The translations under genes and the position numbers were made by a program. From Dichotomicrobium sp964540795 (GTDB lineage Bacteria > Pseudomonadota > Alphaproteobacteria > Rhizobiales > Rhodomicrobiaceae), in NCBI GenBank assembly GCA_964540795.1, contig CAZINX010000002.1, forward strand, positions 124,001 through 188,000: DNA of 64,000 bases, given 5' to 3'. Numbering within the stretch: position 1 is the first letter of the stretch; each line of letters begins with the position of its first letter. The notes below the pieces were generated by a model. That model had not been told where the DNA came from. It did not search any database and saw only the letters and a list, made by a program, of their open reading frames with translations. Of the stretch, positions 35,608-45,015 are shown one piece after another.

Positions 35608-37035
35608 ATGACCGTATCCTTGCGCGACTTTCGTGATGAACTCGACGGACTGATCCTTGGCCCCGGCGCGGCCGAAGATGCCATTCCCGTCTGGCCGACG
35701 AGCGACAATGCCGAAAAGATCGACCTGCCGGGCCTGTCGGAGCAGGCGAAGACATGGCTGCGCGCCATCGACTGGAAGGCGCGCGGCGGGAACACGGCGT
35801 TGCTGCCGGACGCGGACGGGCTGGCCGGGGCTGTCGTCGGGCTGGGCCGCGACGAGAAGGCGCCGTTCCGCGCGCTGACGCCGGGCATCCTGCCGACGGT
35901 GCTGCCCGAAGGCGCCTACCGCTTCGCCGCCCCGCTGCCCAATCCCGAACTTGCGGCCGTGGCCTGGGCGATGGGCGCTTACGAATTCACCGCCTTTCGC
36001 ACAGGCAAGGAGGTCAGACGCGGCCCGCGCCGGCTCGTGCTGCCGGATGGCGTTGATCGCGAGCGTGTGCTGAACATCGCCGCGTCGGTCTGGCTGGGGC
36101 GTGAACTCATCAATTACCCGGCGAACGAGCTTGGTCCGGGCGAACTGGAGAGCGCCGCGCGCCACCTGTCCAACGCATTCGGCGCGGACATCCATGTGAT
36201 CGAAGGCTCGCGGCTGGAGGCCGAAAACTTCCCGATGATCTACACCGTCGGCCGCGCCAGCGACCGCGCGCCGCGCCTGATCGACCTGCAGTGGGGCGAC
36301 AAGTCCGCGCCCAAGGTCACGATCGTCGGCAAGGGCATCTGCTTCGACACCGGCGGGCTGAACATCAAGCCGGCCAGCGCGATGGGGCTAATGAAGAAGG
36401 ATATGGGCGGCGCGGCCTCCGCGATGGCGCTGGCAGCGATGATCATGACCGCAAAGCTGCCAGTGCGCCTGCGCCTGCTGATCCCCGCGGCGGACAACAA
36501 CATCTCGGCCTCCGCCTTCCGGCCCGGCGACATCCTGCGCGCGCGCAACGGCACGACGGTCGAGATCGCCAACACGGATGCTGAAGGCCGGCTGGTTCTG
36601 GCCGATGCGCTCTGTCTGGCCGATGAGGAGGAGCCGGACCACCTGATGACGTTCGCCACGCTCACCGGCGCGGCGCGCGTGGCGCTCGGCGCGGATTTGC
36701 CGCCGTTTTACACTGATGATGAGGCGCTCGCGCGCGATCTCCACGAAACGGCGATGGCGGTCGCAGACCCGCTCTGGCGCATGCCGTTCTGGCAGCCCTA
36801 TGACCAGCTTCTGAAGAGCCGCGTGGCCGACGTGAACCACATCTATAATGGCCCCTTCGCCGGCTCGATCACAGCGGCGATGTTCCTCAAGCGTTTCGTC
36901 AAGAACACGCCGCGCTTCGTGCATATGGATATCTATGCGTGGACGCCGCGCGCCGCGCCGGCCAAGCCCGCCGGCGGCGAGCCGCAAGGCGCCCGCGCCG
37001 CGTTCCAACTGTTGAGCGAGGCTTATCCGCCGTGA
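35608..37035 (+). CDS. Leucyl aminopeptidase family protein (M17)
   Basis: M17 aminopeptidases remove N-terminal residues using two metal ions in the cytoplasm. The 475-residue protein has GKGICFDTGGLNIKP with the metal-binding Lys/Asp, MKKDMGGAA, and the signature NTDAEGRLVLADAL. The N-terminal domain is shorter than in PepA. The stop overlaps the GTG start of the NlpC/P60 gene, so the two enzymes are made together, a common alphaproteobacterial pair that may process peptidoglycan-derived peptides. A tandem GTTCAGGCCCG repeat lies upstream at about 35540-35560. Confidence 0.92.
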   Translation: MTVSLRDFRDELDGLILGPGAAEDAIPVWPTSDNAEKIDLPGLSEQAKTWLRAIDWKARGGNTALLPDADGLAGAVVGLGRDEKAPFRALTPGILPTVLPEGAYRFAAPLPNPELAAVAWAMGAYEFTAFRTGKEVRRGPRRLVLPDGVDRERVLNIAASVWLGRELINYPANELGPGELESAARHLSNAFGADIHVIEGSRLEAENFPMIYTVGRASDRAPRLIDLQWGDKSAPKVTIVGKGICFDTGGLNIKPASAMGLMKKDMGGAASAMALAAMIMTAKLPVRLRLLIPAADNNISASAFRPGDILRARNGTTVEIANTDAEGRLVLADALCLADEEEPDHLMTFATLTGAARVALGADLPPFYTDDEALARDLHETAMAVADPLWRMPFWQPYDQLLKSRVADVNHIYNGPFAGSITAAMFLKRFVKNTPRFVHMDIYAWTPRAAPAKPAGGEPQGARAAFQLLSEAYPP

Positions 37036-37949
37036 ACAGCCAACGCCTCGACCCGCGCCGCAATGCCTACCGCGATGACATGGCCGCCTCAGCCCTGCAT
37101 GGCAAGGTGAAAGCGCCGCGCTTTGTCGACGGGGTGACGCAGCAGGTAATCGCCGCCCGCGCGCCGCTGCGCAGCGCGCCCAAGTTCCACGCCCCGCTAA
37201 TGACCGAGGCTCTGCATGGCGAAGCCGTGACGGTCTATGACTCCAAGGAGGGCTGGGTCTGGGGCCAGCTCCAGCGGGACGGCTATGTCGGCTACATTCC
37301 GGCGGACCATGTCTCATCCAACGTCTTCAAACCGACCCATGTCGTGCGCGTGCGCGCGACCCACATCTACCCGTCACCCGACATCAAGACGCCGCCCATC
37401 GACATGCTCACCTTCGGCGCGCGGGTACCCGCCGACGGGCGCGAGGGCCGCTTCCTGAGTCTGGCGCGCGGCGGCTATGTCTTCGCCGAGCACTGCGTCG
37501 GCGCGGGCGACAAGCTTAAGGATTACGTCCGCGCGGCGGAGCGCCTGGTCGGCACGCCTTATCTCTGGGGCGGCAAGACCAGCCTCGGACTGGACTGCTC
37601 GGCGCTTGTCCAGCTCTCGCTCCACGCGGCCGGCATCGAATGTCCGCGCGACACCGACATGCAGGAAGCCGAGGTCGGCGAAACGGTCGAAGGCGTCATC
37701 GAGGACGACGGCACGCTCAAGGGCGGTCTGGAGCGCGGCGACCTGATCTTCTGGAAAGGGCATGTGGCGATCGCCCAGTCGAACGACTGGATCGTCCATG
37801 CCAGCGGGCACCAGATGGAAACGGTGATGGAGCCGCTGCGCCACGCGGTCGAGCGGATCGGCCAGAGCTGGGGCAAACCCACCAGCGTCAAGCGCATCGG
37901 AGAAGAACCGACGGTCCTGCAACTGCCCGACGCCAGCGCCGGTCAGTAG
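37032..37949 (+). CDS. NlpC/P60 family peptidoglycan endopeptidase with SH3-like domain
   Basis: The 305-residue protein has bacterial SH3-like regions (about residues 37-155, RSAPKFHAPLMTEALHGE to VGYIPADHV) and an NlpC/P60 catalytic domain with Cys-189 in LGLDCSALVQ and His-244 in WKGHVAIAQ. Such enzymes cut gamma-D-Glu-Dap bonds in cell-wall peptides. No signal peptide is visible, suggesting a cytoplasmic, recycling role with the coupled aminopeptidase. Start is GTG at 37032 overlapping the upstream stop. The 3' end overlaps the convergent GhrA gene by 7 bp. Confidence 0.92.
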   Translation: MNSQRLDPRRNAYRDDMAASALHGKVKAPRFVDGVTQQVIAARAPLRSAPKFHAPLMTEALHGEAVTVYDSKEGWVWGQLQRDGYVGYIPADHVSSNVFKPTHVVRVRATHIYPSPDIKTPPIDMLTFGARVPADGREGRFLSLARGGYVFAEHCVGAGDKLKDYVRAAERLVGTPYLWGGKTSLGLDCSALVQLSLHAAGIECPRDTDMQEAEVGETVEGVIEDDGTLKGGLERGDLIFWKGHVAIAQSNDWIVHASGHQMETVMEPLRHAVERIGQSWGKPTSVKRIGEEPTVLQLPDASAGQ

Positions 37950-38884
37950 CCGCGCTGAACATCCACCACATTTTCCAGCCGGCGGCCGCGCTCGAAGGTG
38001 TCGATCTGCTCCAGGACGTAATCGAAGAGCGGTCCCGGCCGCGAGATGGCGGCATTGTGCGGCGTCACGACCACGCGCGGATGCGTCCACAGCGGGCTGC
38101 TCTCGGGCAGCGGCTCGGTCTCGAACACATCCAGAGACGCCGCCCAAAGCGCCCCACTGTCGAGGGCGGCGAGAAGTTCCTCCTCGTTCTGCAGGCCGCC
38201 GCGTCCGGCATTGATGACGACACGCCCCGGCAGCGCGCCGTCAGACGCCATCGCCGCGATCAGCTTGCCGCCGAGCAGCCCGCGCGTCTGCGGCGTGAGC
38301 GGCAACAGACAGACAAGAATGTCCGTCACGCCGAGAAAGGCGAGAAATTCCTCGGAGCCGGCATAGGTCGTCACGCCCGGAATGGCTTTGCGCGTCCGGC
38401 TCCACCCGCGCGTCTGGAAACCGATCGCCGCCAGTTTGGCAGCCGCCGCCGAGCCGAGCACGCCGCACCCCATGACGCCCACCCGCACCTCACGCGCTGT
38501 CGGCTGCGCCAGCGGCTTCCACGCCTTGCGCGCCTGTCGCGCGGCGTAGTCGAGATGGCGGCGATGGTGCAGCAGCACATGATGCAGCACGTATTCGCTC
38601 ATCTGCTCGGTGAGGTCATCGGCCACGAAGCGCACGATCGGCACGTCCGGGAGATCCGGGTCGCCAACGAGGTGATCGACGCCCGCGCCCATCGAGAAGA
38701 TCGCCTTGAGGTTGGGAAAGCCCTGAAGCGCGCCGCGCGGGGGTTTCCACACGATCGCGTATTCGATCTCTGCCGGGTCCTCCAGATAGGGCCAGACACG
38801 CACCGGGCGCTTTTCCGCCGCGCGCGCGATCGCCGCGTCCCATTCCTCGGGCGCCATATCGGAAATCAACAGCAGTATCGCCAA
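37943..38884 (-). CDS. ghrA: Glyoxylate/hydroxypyruvate reductase A
   Basis: This 313-residue D-isomer-specific 2-hydroxyacid dehydrogenase has the NAD(P) motif VGVMGCGVLGSAAAAKLAA, catalytic Arg in NAGRGGLQNEEELL, Glu in DVFETEPLP and His in VVTPHNAAISRP. The FSMGAGVDHL segment places it with GhrA, which reduces glyoxylate and hydroxypyruvate. It starts with TTG at 38884, preceded by GGAG six bases upstream. No serine-cycle genes are seen nearby. Confidence 0.92.
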   Translation of the reverse strand: MAILLLISDMAPEEWDAAIARAAEKRPVRVWPYLEDPAEIEYAIVWKPPRGALQGFPNLKAIFSMGAGVDHLVGDPDLPDVPIVRFVADDLTEQMSEYVLHHVLLHHRRHLDYAARQARKAWKPLAQPTAREVRVGVMGCGVLGSAAAAKLAAIGFQTRGWSRTRKAIPGVTTYAGSEEFLAFLGVTDILVCLLPLTPQTRGLLGGKLIAAMASDGALPGRVVINAGRGGLQNEEELLAALDSGALWAASLDVFETEPLPESSPLWTHPRVVVTPHNAAISRPGPLFDYVLEQIDTFERGRRLENVVDVQRGY

Positions 38885-38925
38885 GGCGTGCTCCGTTGCA
38901 AACGCGCGCGGGCCGTGCGGGCGGA

Positions 38926-39195
38926 CTAGCGCGGACTGAGCCAGGCGCGCGCCTGCCGCAGGGCCTCATCAATCTCAGCTTTGGTCATTTCCGCGGCAAT
39001 CTCGCGGCGATGACGCAGCGCGTCGGGGTTGCCCCGAATGGCCGCGATATTCAGCCACTTATGCGCCGCGACCAGGTCCGGCTCAACCCCGCTGCCTGTC
39101 GCGTATTGCATCCCCAGACGCAGCAACCCTTCACTGGTCTGCGCGTTGCTGCCCCCGCCGTCGACACCATAGTTCTCGCAGTCTTGTCTTGCCAT
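38926..39195 (-). CDS. Small Sel1-like repeat protein
   Basis: The 89-residue product contains one Sel1-like repeat: LLRLGMQYATGSGVEPDLVAAHKWLNIAA spans its centre, followed by a helical tail ending in AWLSPR. Sel1 repeats form alpha/alpha superhelices for protein binding; one or two repeats alone are usually adaptors of unknown partner. No signal peptide is present. The ATG at 39195 was chosen (MARQDCENYG); an ORF to 39225 lacks a better start. It may be co-transcribed with ghrA, 41 bp downstream. Confidence 0.75.
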   Translation of the reverse strand: MARQDCENYGVDGGGSNAQTSEGLLRLGMQYATGSGVEPDLVAAHKWLNIAAIRGNPDALRHRREIAAEMTKAEIDEALRQARAWLSPR

Positions 39196-39625
39196 AACGC
39201 CGATACTCCGCTGACGCCAACTCAAACGGGCGCAGCCGGGCTGATAAAGGCGCGCCCGTTACCCGTAAAACGTGCGCAAAGCTGTCAGACTATCGGAAAG
39301 ATAGCGTAAACGGCGTGCGCCGGTATGGCCGCTATTCACGTCTGCGGTGAGAAAACCGTAAACTCCGCGCGCCGGCCTGGCCAAACCCGCCGGGGCTGGC
39401 CCGGCAGTTCGCTTTGCTCGATCACGCGCCGGGCGATCCCGAATCGGGACAACCATGAGGCTAGTGGTCGGGTTCAGACATTTGCCTCCCGGCGCAGCGC
39501 CTTCCCGAGAAAATGCCTGAATCAAAGGACCACTAGCAACTTACCCAAATTTGGCGGAGCTTTTGAATTTGACATTTGAATCAGAGCCTGGCCGCAAGCG
39601 GTACTCCAATGTCACATCCGCTCAA
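39196..39625. other. Intergenic region without a gene
   Basis: About 430 bp between the divergent-facing Sel1 gene and the qor 3' end hold no convincing gene. Their main content is the 76-bp palindromic repeat at 39461-39536. An 88-codon minus-strand frame (39259-39525) spans half of it and was rejected. AT-richer sequence at 39540-39600 has direct repeats around TTTGAAT and ATTTGAAT. Confidence 0.6.
39461..39536. repeat. 76-bp imperfect palindromic element (MITE-like)
   Basis: The ends CTAGTGGTC (39461-39469) and GACCACTAG (39528-39536) are perfect inverted repeats. Inner pairs TTCAG and CATTT also match across the element, and the centre is GGCGCAGCGCC (39491-39501). It could fold into one long hairpin. 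The layout resembles a small inverted-repeat element or a dispersed extragenic palindrome; only one copy is visible in this window, so mobility is unproven. Confidence 0.6.
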
Positions 39626-40603
39626 CTAGTCGACAAGAAACACGGTTGAGCCGGTTGTCTTGCGCGCTTCAAGGTCACGGTGCGCCTGCGCCGCCTCTCG
39701 TAGCGGATAGGTCTGGTTGACGTTGATTTCCACCTTGCCGCTGGTGACCATGTTGAAAAGATCGGCGGCCGTCTCCTCCAGCTCCTCGCGCGTTGTCGTA
39801 TAGGCTGCGAGCGACGGCCGCGTCAGGAACAGCGAGCCTTTCGCGGCGAGAATGCCGATATCGACCGGCGGCACCTTGCCCGAGGCATTGCCGAAGCTGA
39901 CCCAAAGGCCGCGCCGCTTCAGGCAGTCGAGCGAGCCGGGATAGGTGTCCTTGCCGACCGAGTCGTACACGACATCGCACAGCGCGCCCCCGGTAATCTC
40001 GCGCACGCGCTCCACGAAGTCTTCCTCGCGGTAGTTGATGACATGCGTACAGCCATTCGCGCGGGCGAGTTGCGCCTTCTCCGCGGAGCCGACCGTGCCA
40101 ATGACGGTCGCGCCCAGCGCCGAAGCCCACTGGCTGGCGATCAGACCGACGCCGCCGGCCGCGGCGTGGAACAGCATGACTGTCTCCGGGCCGACGTCAT
40201 AGGTCTTGCGCAGCAGGTAGCGCACGGTCATGCCCTGCAGCATCATTGCCGCGGCAGTCTTGTCGTCGATCTCGGGCGGAAGCTTGACGACGCGATCGGC
40301 GGGAATATTGCGCGCTTCGGCATAGGCACCCATCGGCCCGGCATAGGCGACGCGATCGCCGACGGACAGACCCGTGACGCCATCGCCCAGCGCTGTAACC
40401 TCGCCCGCGCCCTCGGAGCCGAGCGTGAACGGCAGGCTGGGCTGCGGATAGAGCCCGGTCCGGTGATACACGTCGATGAAATTGAGCCCAACAGCCCTAT
40501 GGCGCAGCGTGACCTCGCCGGGACCGGGCGGCGGCACCTCGACGCTCTCCCAGCGCATTTCCTCCGGGCCGCCGTAGTCATGAACGCGAATCGCGTGGGG
40601 CAT
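39626..40603 (-). CDS. qor: NADPH:quinone oxidoreductase, zeta-crystallin family
   Basis: This 325-residue medium-chain reductase has no zinc ligands and carries the NADPH site LFHAAAGGVGLIASQWASALGA and the family start MPHAIRVHDYGGPEEMRWE. AVGLNFIDVYHRTGLYP and LGSEGAGEV are Qor hallmarks. It probably transfers electrons from NADPH to quinones or reduces alkenals. ATG 40603 fits the family; the frame runs on to 40660 without a ribosome binding site. It is transcribed away from the AT-richer patch. Confidence 0.93.
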   Translation of the reverse strand: MPHAIRVHDYGGPEEMRWESVEVPPPGPGEVTLRHRAVGLNFIDVYHRTGLYPQPSLPFTLGSEGAGEVTALGDGVTGLSVGDRVAYAGPMGAYAEARNIPADRVVKLPPEIDDKTAAAMMLQGMTVRYLLRKTYDVGPETVMLFHAAAGGVGLIASQWASALGATVIGTVGSAEKAQLARANGCTHVINYREEDFVERVREITGGALCDVVYDSVGKDTYPGSLDCLKRRGLWVSFGNASGKVPPVDIGILAAKGSLFLTRPSLAAYTTTREELEETAADLFNMVTSGKVEINVNQTYPLREAAQAHRDLEARKTTGSTVFLVD

Positions 40604-40970
40604 TTTTCCGTCCTCTTGGTTACGACCCTCTGGATACGGCATGAGCGGGCGACACCGCAAGAGGCGGAAAATGCGCGTGATTTCCGGCGTGCAGGCGGGC
40701 TGGCGAATACTTCAGAATTGTGGTAAAGTTGCCTAAAATGAAAAGGGTATTGCAACCGCTTTCGATCACTCGGCCACGCCGTTTTCAAGCTGCGTTGAAT
40801 GTCGAACGCTTCGGCGGCGCGTCGTTACCCACAAAAACTTCATGGCGGCGACGGCATTTTCGCTCGCCCCGCCAATTGTCAAGCGCTGTTTCTTCAACCC
40901 CAAACCGAAAAGTCCAGCCAGTCGACGGGATGAGTTCGCCCGTCTCTTGCGTTGCGGGGATCAGTTTGCG
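40604..40970 (+). other. Upstream region of the two-TM orphan gene
   Basis: About 367 bp with no convincing gene. TTCAGA (40711-40716) and TAAAAT (40734-40739), 17 bp apart, are a weak candidate sigma-70-like promoter. From here to about 42450 base composition is visibly lower in GC than the surroundings. The frame of the orphan gene is open to 40842, but the ATG at 40971 is favoured. Confidence 0.35.
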
Positions 40971-42089
40971 ATGGATCAGTTCAATCCTAAGGATGAAGCC
41001 GCCGATTTAAAGGCGTTGAGCGACAGCCCGGATGAGCAGAAACGGGCATTGCCGCCGCCGCCAACGCCGACAAACTTTTACAAGGAGTTTGTCCAGTTCG
41101 CCATTTTCTTGGGCGTGGTTCTCATCCCCTTATATACTTCGTTCGATTACATGGCCGACGGGTTGCAGGCATTTATTTCCGATTACATCGTCCCCTACCG
41201 TGATCCTAATGCACCCGGGACCGTCCATCACACAATCGACAAGAACATCGCTCGCACCATCGTCTTCGCACTCCTCTTTGCCGGTTTTACGAGCATATTC
41301 TTCATACGTCACAGCTTCCTTTCCCGCGCGCGCCGAGCCCAACAAGACGATAGCGATCTTGCAGTGGTCGACCAGACCCTCCTGCGGAAAAAGGATCAGG
41401 AAATTAATGAGCTACGCGAGAAAACAAAAACGAACATGCGCGTTCTCCGCACTATACATAACCAACTGTACCATGAGAGCACACCGCGCCTTGACTTTAA
41501 CAGCCTTCGCGGCACATATCATGTCAATGCAAGTGGCGATTTAAGAGCGCATAAATTCATCAGCGTCCGAGCCGATAAAAACGAGGGCCATTTCTGGACT
41601 TTCTACGCTGTTGGCGATGAACATAGTCAGCGGCTCGAAAGAATTGAAGATTTAAATTTTCAAGTTTCTGCTTCTGATGAGGATACCGACCTACTGCCCA
41701 TTGCAACCGTTGATGAGGAACTTAAGAAACAGTTTGCTATATATTTTCTACCTCTGCTCCAGCCAGGAGAAACCCGCCTGTTTTCCCTTTATTATGAGTG
41801 GCCGGGCAGCTTCCTGAAGCTTCTTCAGACTGGTACGGCCTCCTTCGATTGGACAAATCGCGCGGCGACAAGCGGCAAAACCGGAGATTTTTACGCAGAA
41901 TGGATTTTCGACGAAGCCTTTGGGTCCGTCGAATGCAAGATCACGGGCAGCAAACCAAGCGGATTGCATCTAAGCTCGATATCGGACGCTCCCCCTTCGA
42001 AATGGATTTTGGAGGGGGAGCGCGTCGCAATGGGGAATATACCCTACGAACTTACTTTTTTTGCAAAACAAAAGAACGAAAAGTCATAA
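40971..42089 (+). CDS. Two-TM membrane protein with unknown C-terminal domain
   Basis: I do not recognise this protein. The 372-residue product has a Pro-rich stretch (27-34), TM1 at about 40-58 (FAIFLGVVLIPLYTSFDY), a loop with VPYRDPNAP, TM2 at about 96-114, a Lys/Glu-rich coiled coil at 130-160 and a soluble, aromatic, beta-rich domain at 170-372 (HFWTFYAV, FSLYYEWPGSF and SFDWTNR). Topology is probably N-in with the C-terminal domain cytoplasmic. ATG 40971 has GGGGA upstream. Codon use is AT-richer than in neighbouring genes, suggesting acquisition. It has no operon partner. Confidence 0.75.
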   Translation: MDQFNPKDEAADLKALSDSPDEQKRALPPPPTPTNFYKEFVQFAIFLGVVLIPLYTSFDYMADGLQAFISDYIVPYRDPNAPGTVHHTIDKNIARTIVFALLFAGFTSIFFIRHSFLSRARRAQQDDSDLAVVDQTLLRKKDQEINELREKTKTNMRVLRTIHNQLYHESTPRLDFNSLRGTYHVNASGDLRAHKFISVRADKNEGHFWTFYAVGDEHSQRLERIEDLNFQVSASDEDTDLLPIATVDEELKKQFAIYFLPLLQPGETRLFSLYYEWPGSFLKLLQTGTASFDWTNRAATSGKTGDFYAEWIFDEAFGSVECKITGSKPSGLHLSSISDAPPSKWILEGERVAMGNIPYELTFFAKQKNEKS

Positions 42090-42508
42090 ACACGGAATAC
42101 TACCGACGCCTTCCCCAGGCCAAAAACACATCACTGGTGGAGCGATGGGACCGTCTGTCGAATCAAGTGTCGTCATTTCTGCCTCTCGACTTAACTTCTG
42201 TTTGTTGGCATTTCGCCGAAAAACGGAGGACAAGTTTTCGGGAAGGGTAACAGGTAAGAACGCCCATTTTTGGTATACACTTGTTGGAATGACCGTTCAA
42301 GAGGCTAATTCTGGCGTCGCGAGGGCGTGGCAGCGCAATGTCGATCGGCGTCACGGCTGGCCCATGCTCCGAACAATCTGCTGTTCAAGAACTCGCCTCG
42401 GGGTGCGTCCGGTTTGGACATTGCGTGCGAGAAGGGAAAAACGTAATTGTCCCAAATGACACATATTCGACGGAAAAGACGGAAAAAGAGCAGGGCGAAG
42501 CGATTCAC
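42090..42508 (+). other. AT-richer gap before mrp
   Basis: About 419 bp without a convincing gene. Several frames are open but have no recognisable domains or good ribosome binding sites. The upstream half continues the AT-richer patch; GC content recovers near 42500, marking the likely right edge of an acquired segment. The mrp promoter should lie in its last 100 bp. Confidence 0.4.
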
Positions 42509-43666
<1,158 letters not shown>

Positions 43667-43850
43667 CGCGAGATGCACGAAATCGAACGCGATTCTTGAT
43701 GCGCGCGCTTGATCCCGCGCGCAAATTCATTTACCCAAGTGCTGAGGTTGGTTATAGCTTGAGGGTGGCGCGCGAACGCACTTGCATTTTGCCGGCGGCT
43801 ATCGGACATACGGGCCGACACTGCCGGGAGCGCGCACGCGGAGGAGCGGA

Positions 43851-44186
43851 ATGACATACGTGGTGCTGGATGCCTGCATCAAATGCAAATACACCGACTG
43901 CGTCGAGGTGTGCCCGGTGGACTGTTTCTATGAAGGCGAGAACATGCTCGTCATCCACCCGGACGAATGCATCGATTGCGGCGTCTGCGAACCTGAATGC
44001 CCTGTCGAGGCGATCAAGCCAGACACCGAGCCGGGCCTTGAGAAGTGGCTGGAGGTCAACCGGGAATATTCCGAAAAATGGCCGAACATCACGGCCAAGA
44101 AGGACCCCCTGCCCGATGCCGATGAAATGGCCGATGTGAAGGACAAGGAACAGTATTTCTCGCCGGAGCCCGGCGAGGGCGACTGA
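43851..44186 (+). CDS. fdxA: 7Fe ferredoxin FdxA
   Basis: The 111-residue protein carries one [3Fe-4S] and one [4Fe-4S] cluster: cysteines C9, C12, C17, C21 and C25 in DACIKCKYTDCVEVCPVDC and C40, C43, C46 and C50 in DECIDCGVCEPECPVEA. It has the FdxA C-terminal extension with NREYSEKWPNIT. The ATG at 43851 has GGAGGAGCGGA immediately upstream, a strong site. A strong terminator follows, so it is transcribed alone or with apbC. Confidence 0.96.
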   Translation: MTYVVLDACIKCKYTDCVEVCPVDCFYEGENMLVIHPDECIDCGVCEPECPVEAIKPDTEPGLEKWLEVNREYSEKWPNITAKKDPLPDADEMADVKDKEQYFSPEPGEGD

Positions 44187-44214
44187 TTAGCCAGGCGTCC
44201 AGCGCGAAACTTGA

Positions 44215-44247
44215 GACGCGGCGAAGCCTCCCGCCGCGTCCTTTTTT
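44215..44247 (+). terminator. Intrinsic terminator of fdxA
   Basis: GACGCGGC (44215-44222) and GCCGCGTC (44233-44240) form a perfect 8-bp stem, followed by CTTTTTT (44241-44247). It begins 28 bp after the fdxA stop and overlaps the 3' end of the convergent Uma2 gene. Confidence 0.9.
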
Positions 44248-44836
44248 ATGTCTGGAAATCGTCGAGCCTGATCGCAAGGTCTGCGCTGGCCGCCGGCGTC
44301 ACCACCTCCTGCGCGCCAAACTGGCGGATTTCGGCGAATTTCGACGGACCATCATTGCGCTGCATCGGCTTCCGGTGGACGAAAATGATGCGCTTCCTTG
44401 CGTCGATCACCCATAACTCCGCCACCCCCGCGCCGGCATAGATCTCCGGCTTCTTCTGCAGGTCGAAGTTGATGCTGTTGTCGGCGATCTCGACGACCAG
44501 GAGCGCGGTCTCCGGGCGCAGGTTCTGCAGCCCGTCGCTGCGCCGATAAAAGACGAGGTCAGGCTCCACATAGGTCACATCGCTGATGCGGAACGTCGTC
44601 TCCGGCGTCAGCATGATGCTGTCCGGCTTCGCCTTGATCCAGTGCTCAATAAGCAGCGTCTTCAAGACTTCATGCACCAGACCTTTGGGGGCCATGGGGA
44701 CGATCTCTCCGCCAATCAGCTCAAAACGCTCGTTGCGCTCGATCACCCCCAAGTCGACCATCCGTTCGACCTCAGCCACAGTAAACGCACGACGTGGCCA
44801 ACCGTCTGCTGCCATCGTGGACCCTACGAGTGTCAT
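44246..44836 (-). CDS. Uma2 family endonuclease (DUF820)
   Basis: The 196-residue protein is a PD-(D/E)xK-fold member of the Uma2 family. It has the motif FELIGGEIVPMAPKGLVHE, the aspartate of VEPDLVFYR, and ALLVVEIADNSINFD and KKPEIYAGAGVAELWVID typical of these. Most lack known partners; many are solitary or linked to mobile DNA. The start could be 44836 (GGAGG 11 bases upstream) or 44815 (MAADGWPRR). Base composition is slightly AT-richer than the surroundings. Nuclease activity is inferred from the fold. Confidence 0.85.
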   Translation of the reverse strand: MTLVGSTMAADGWPRRAFTVAEVERMVDLGVIERNERFELIGGEIVPMAPKGLVHEVLKTLLIEHWIKAKPDSIMLTPETTFRISDVTYVEPDLVFYRRSDGLQNLRPETALLVVEIADNSINFDLQKKPEIYAGAGVAELWVIDARKRIIFVHRKPMQRNDGPSKFAEIRQFGAQEVVTPAASADLAIRLDDFQT

Positions 44837-45015
44837 TTGTTTATGGGCCTCCGTTATTCCATAGCCAGTGCCGCGCGGGATGTCCTTGCCAAATTCCCTT
44901 CGTTGCATCGTTGACGCGCTGACCGCACATCGCGTCAGCTATTACCCGCTGTGCTTAAACCCACATATTAGCTGAAAACCTGGCGGTTGTGTAAATATGA
45001 TGTGCTCGCCGGGGT

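Noticed and set aside
39259..39525. 88-codon minus-strand frame between the Sel1 gene and qor
   Set aside because: It lies over the 76-bp palindrome, has no recognisable domain and no ribosome binding site.
40971..42089. CBASS-type membrane effector
   Set aside because: No CD-NTase or other immune partner lies nearby and no effector motif was recognised.
42061..42459. 132-codon plus-strand frame after the two-TM gene
   Set aside because: It overlaps the end of the orphan gene, has no domain and atypical composition; likely chance in AT-richer DNA.
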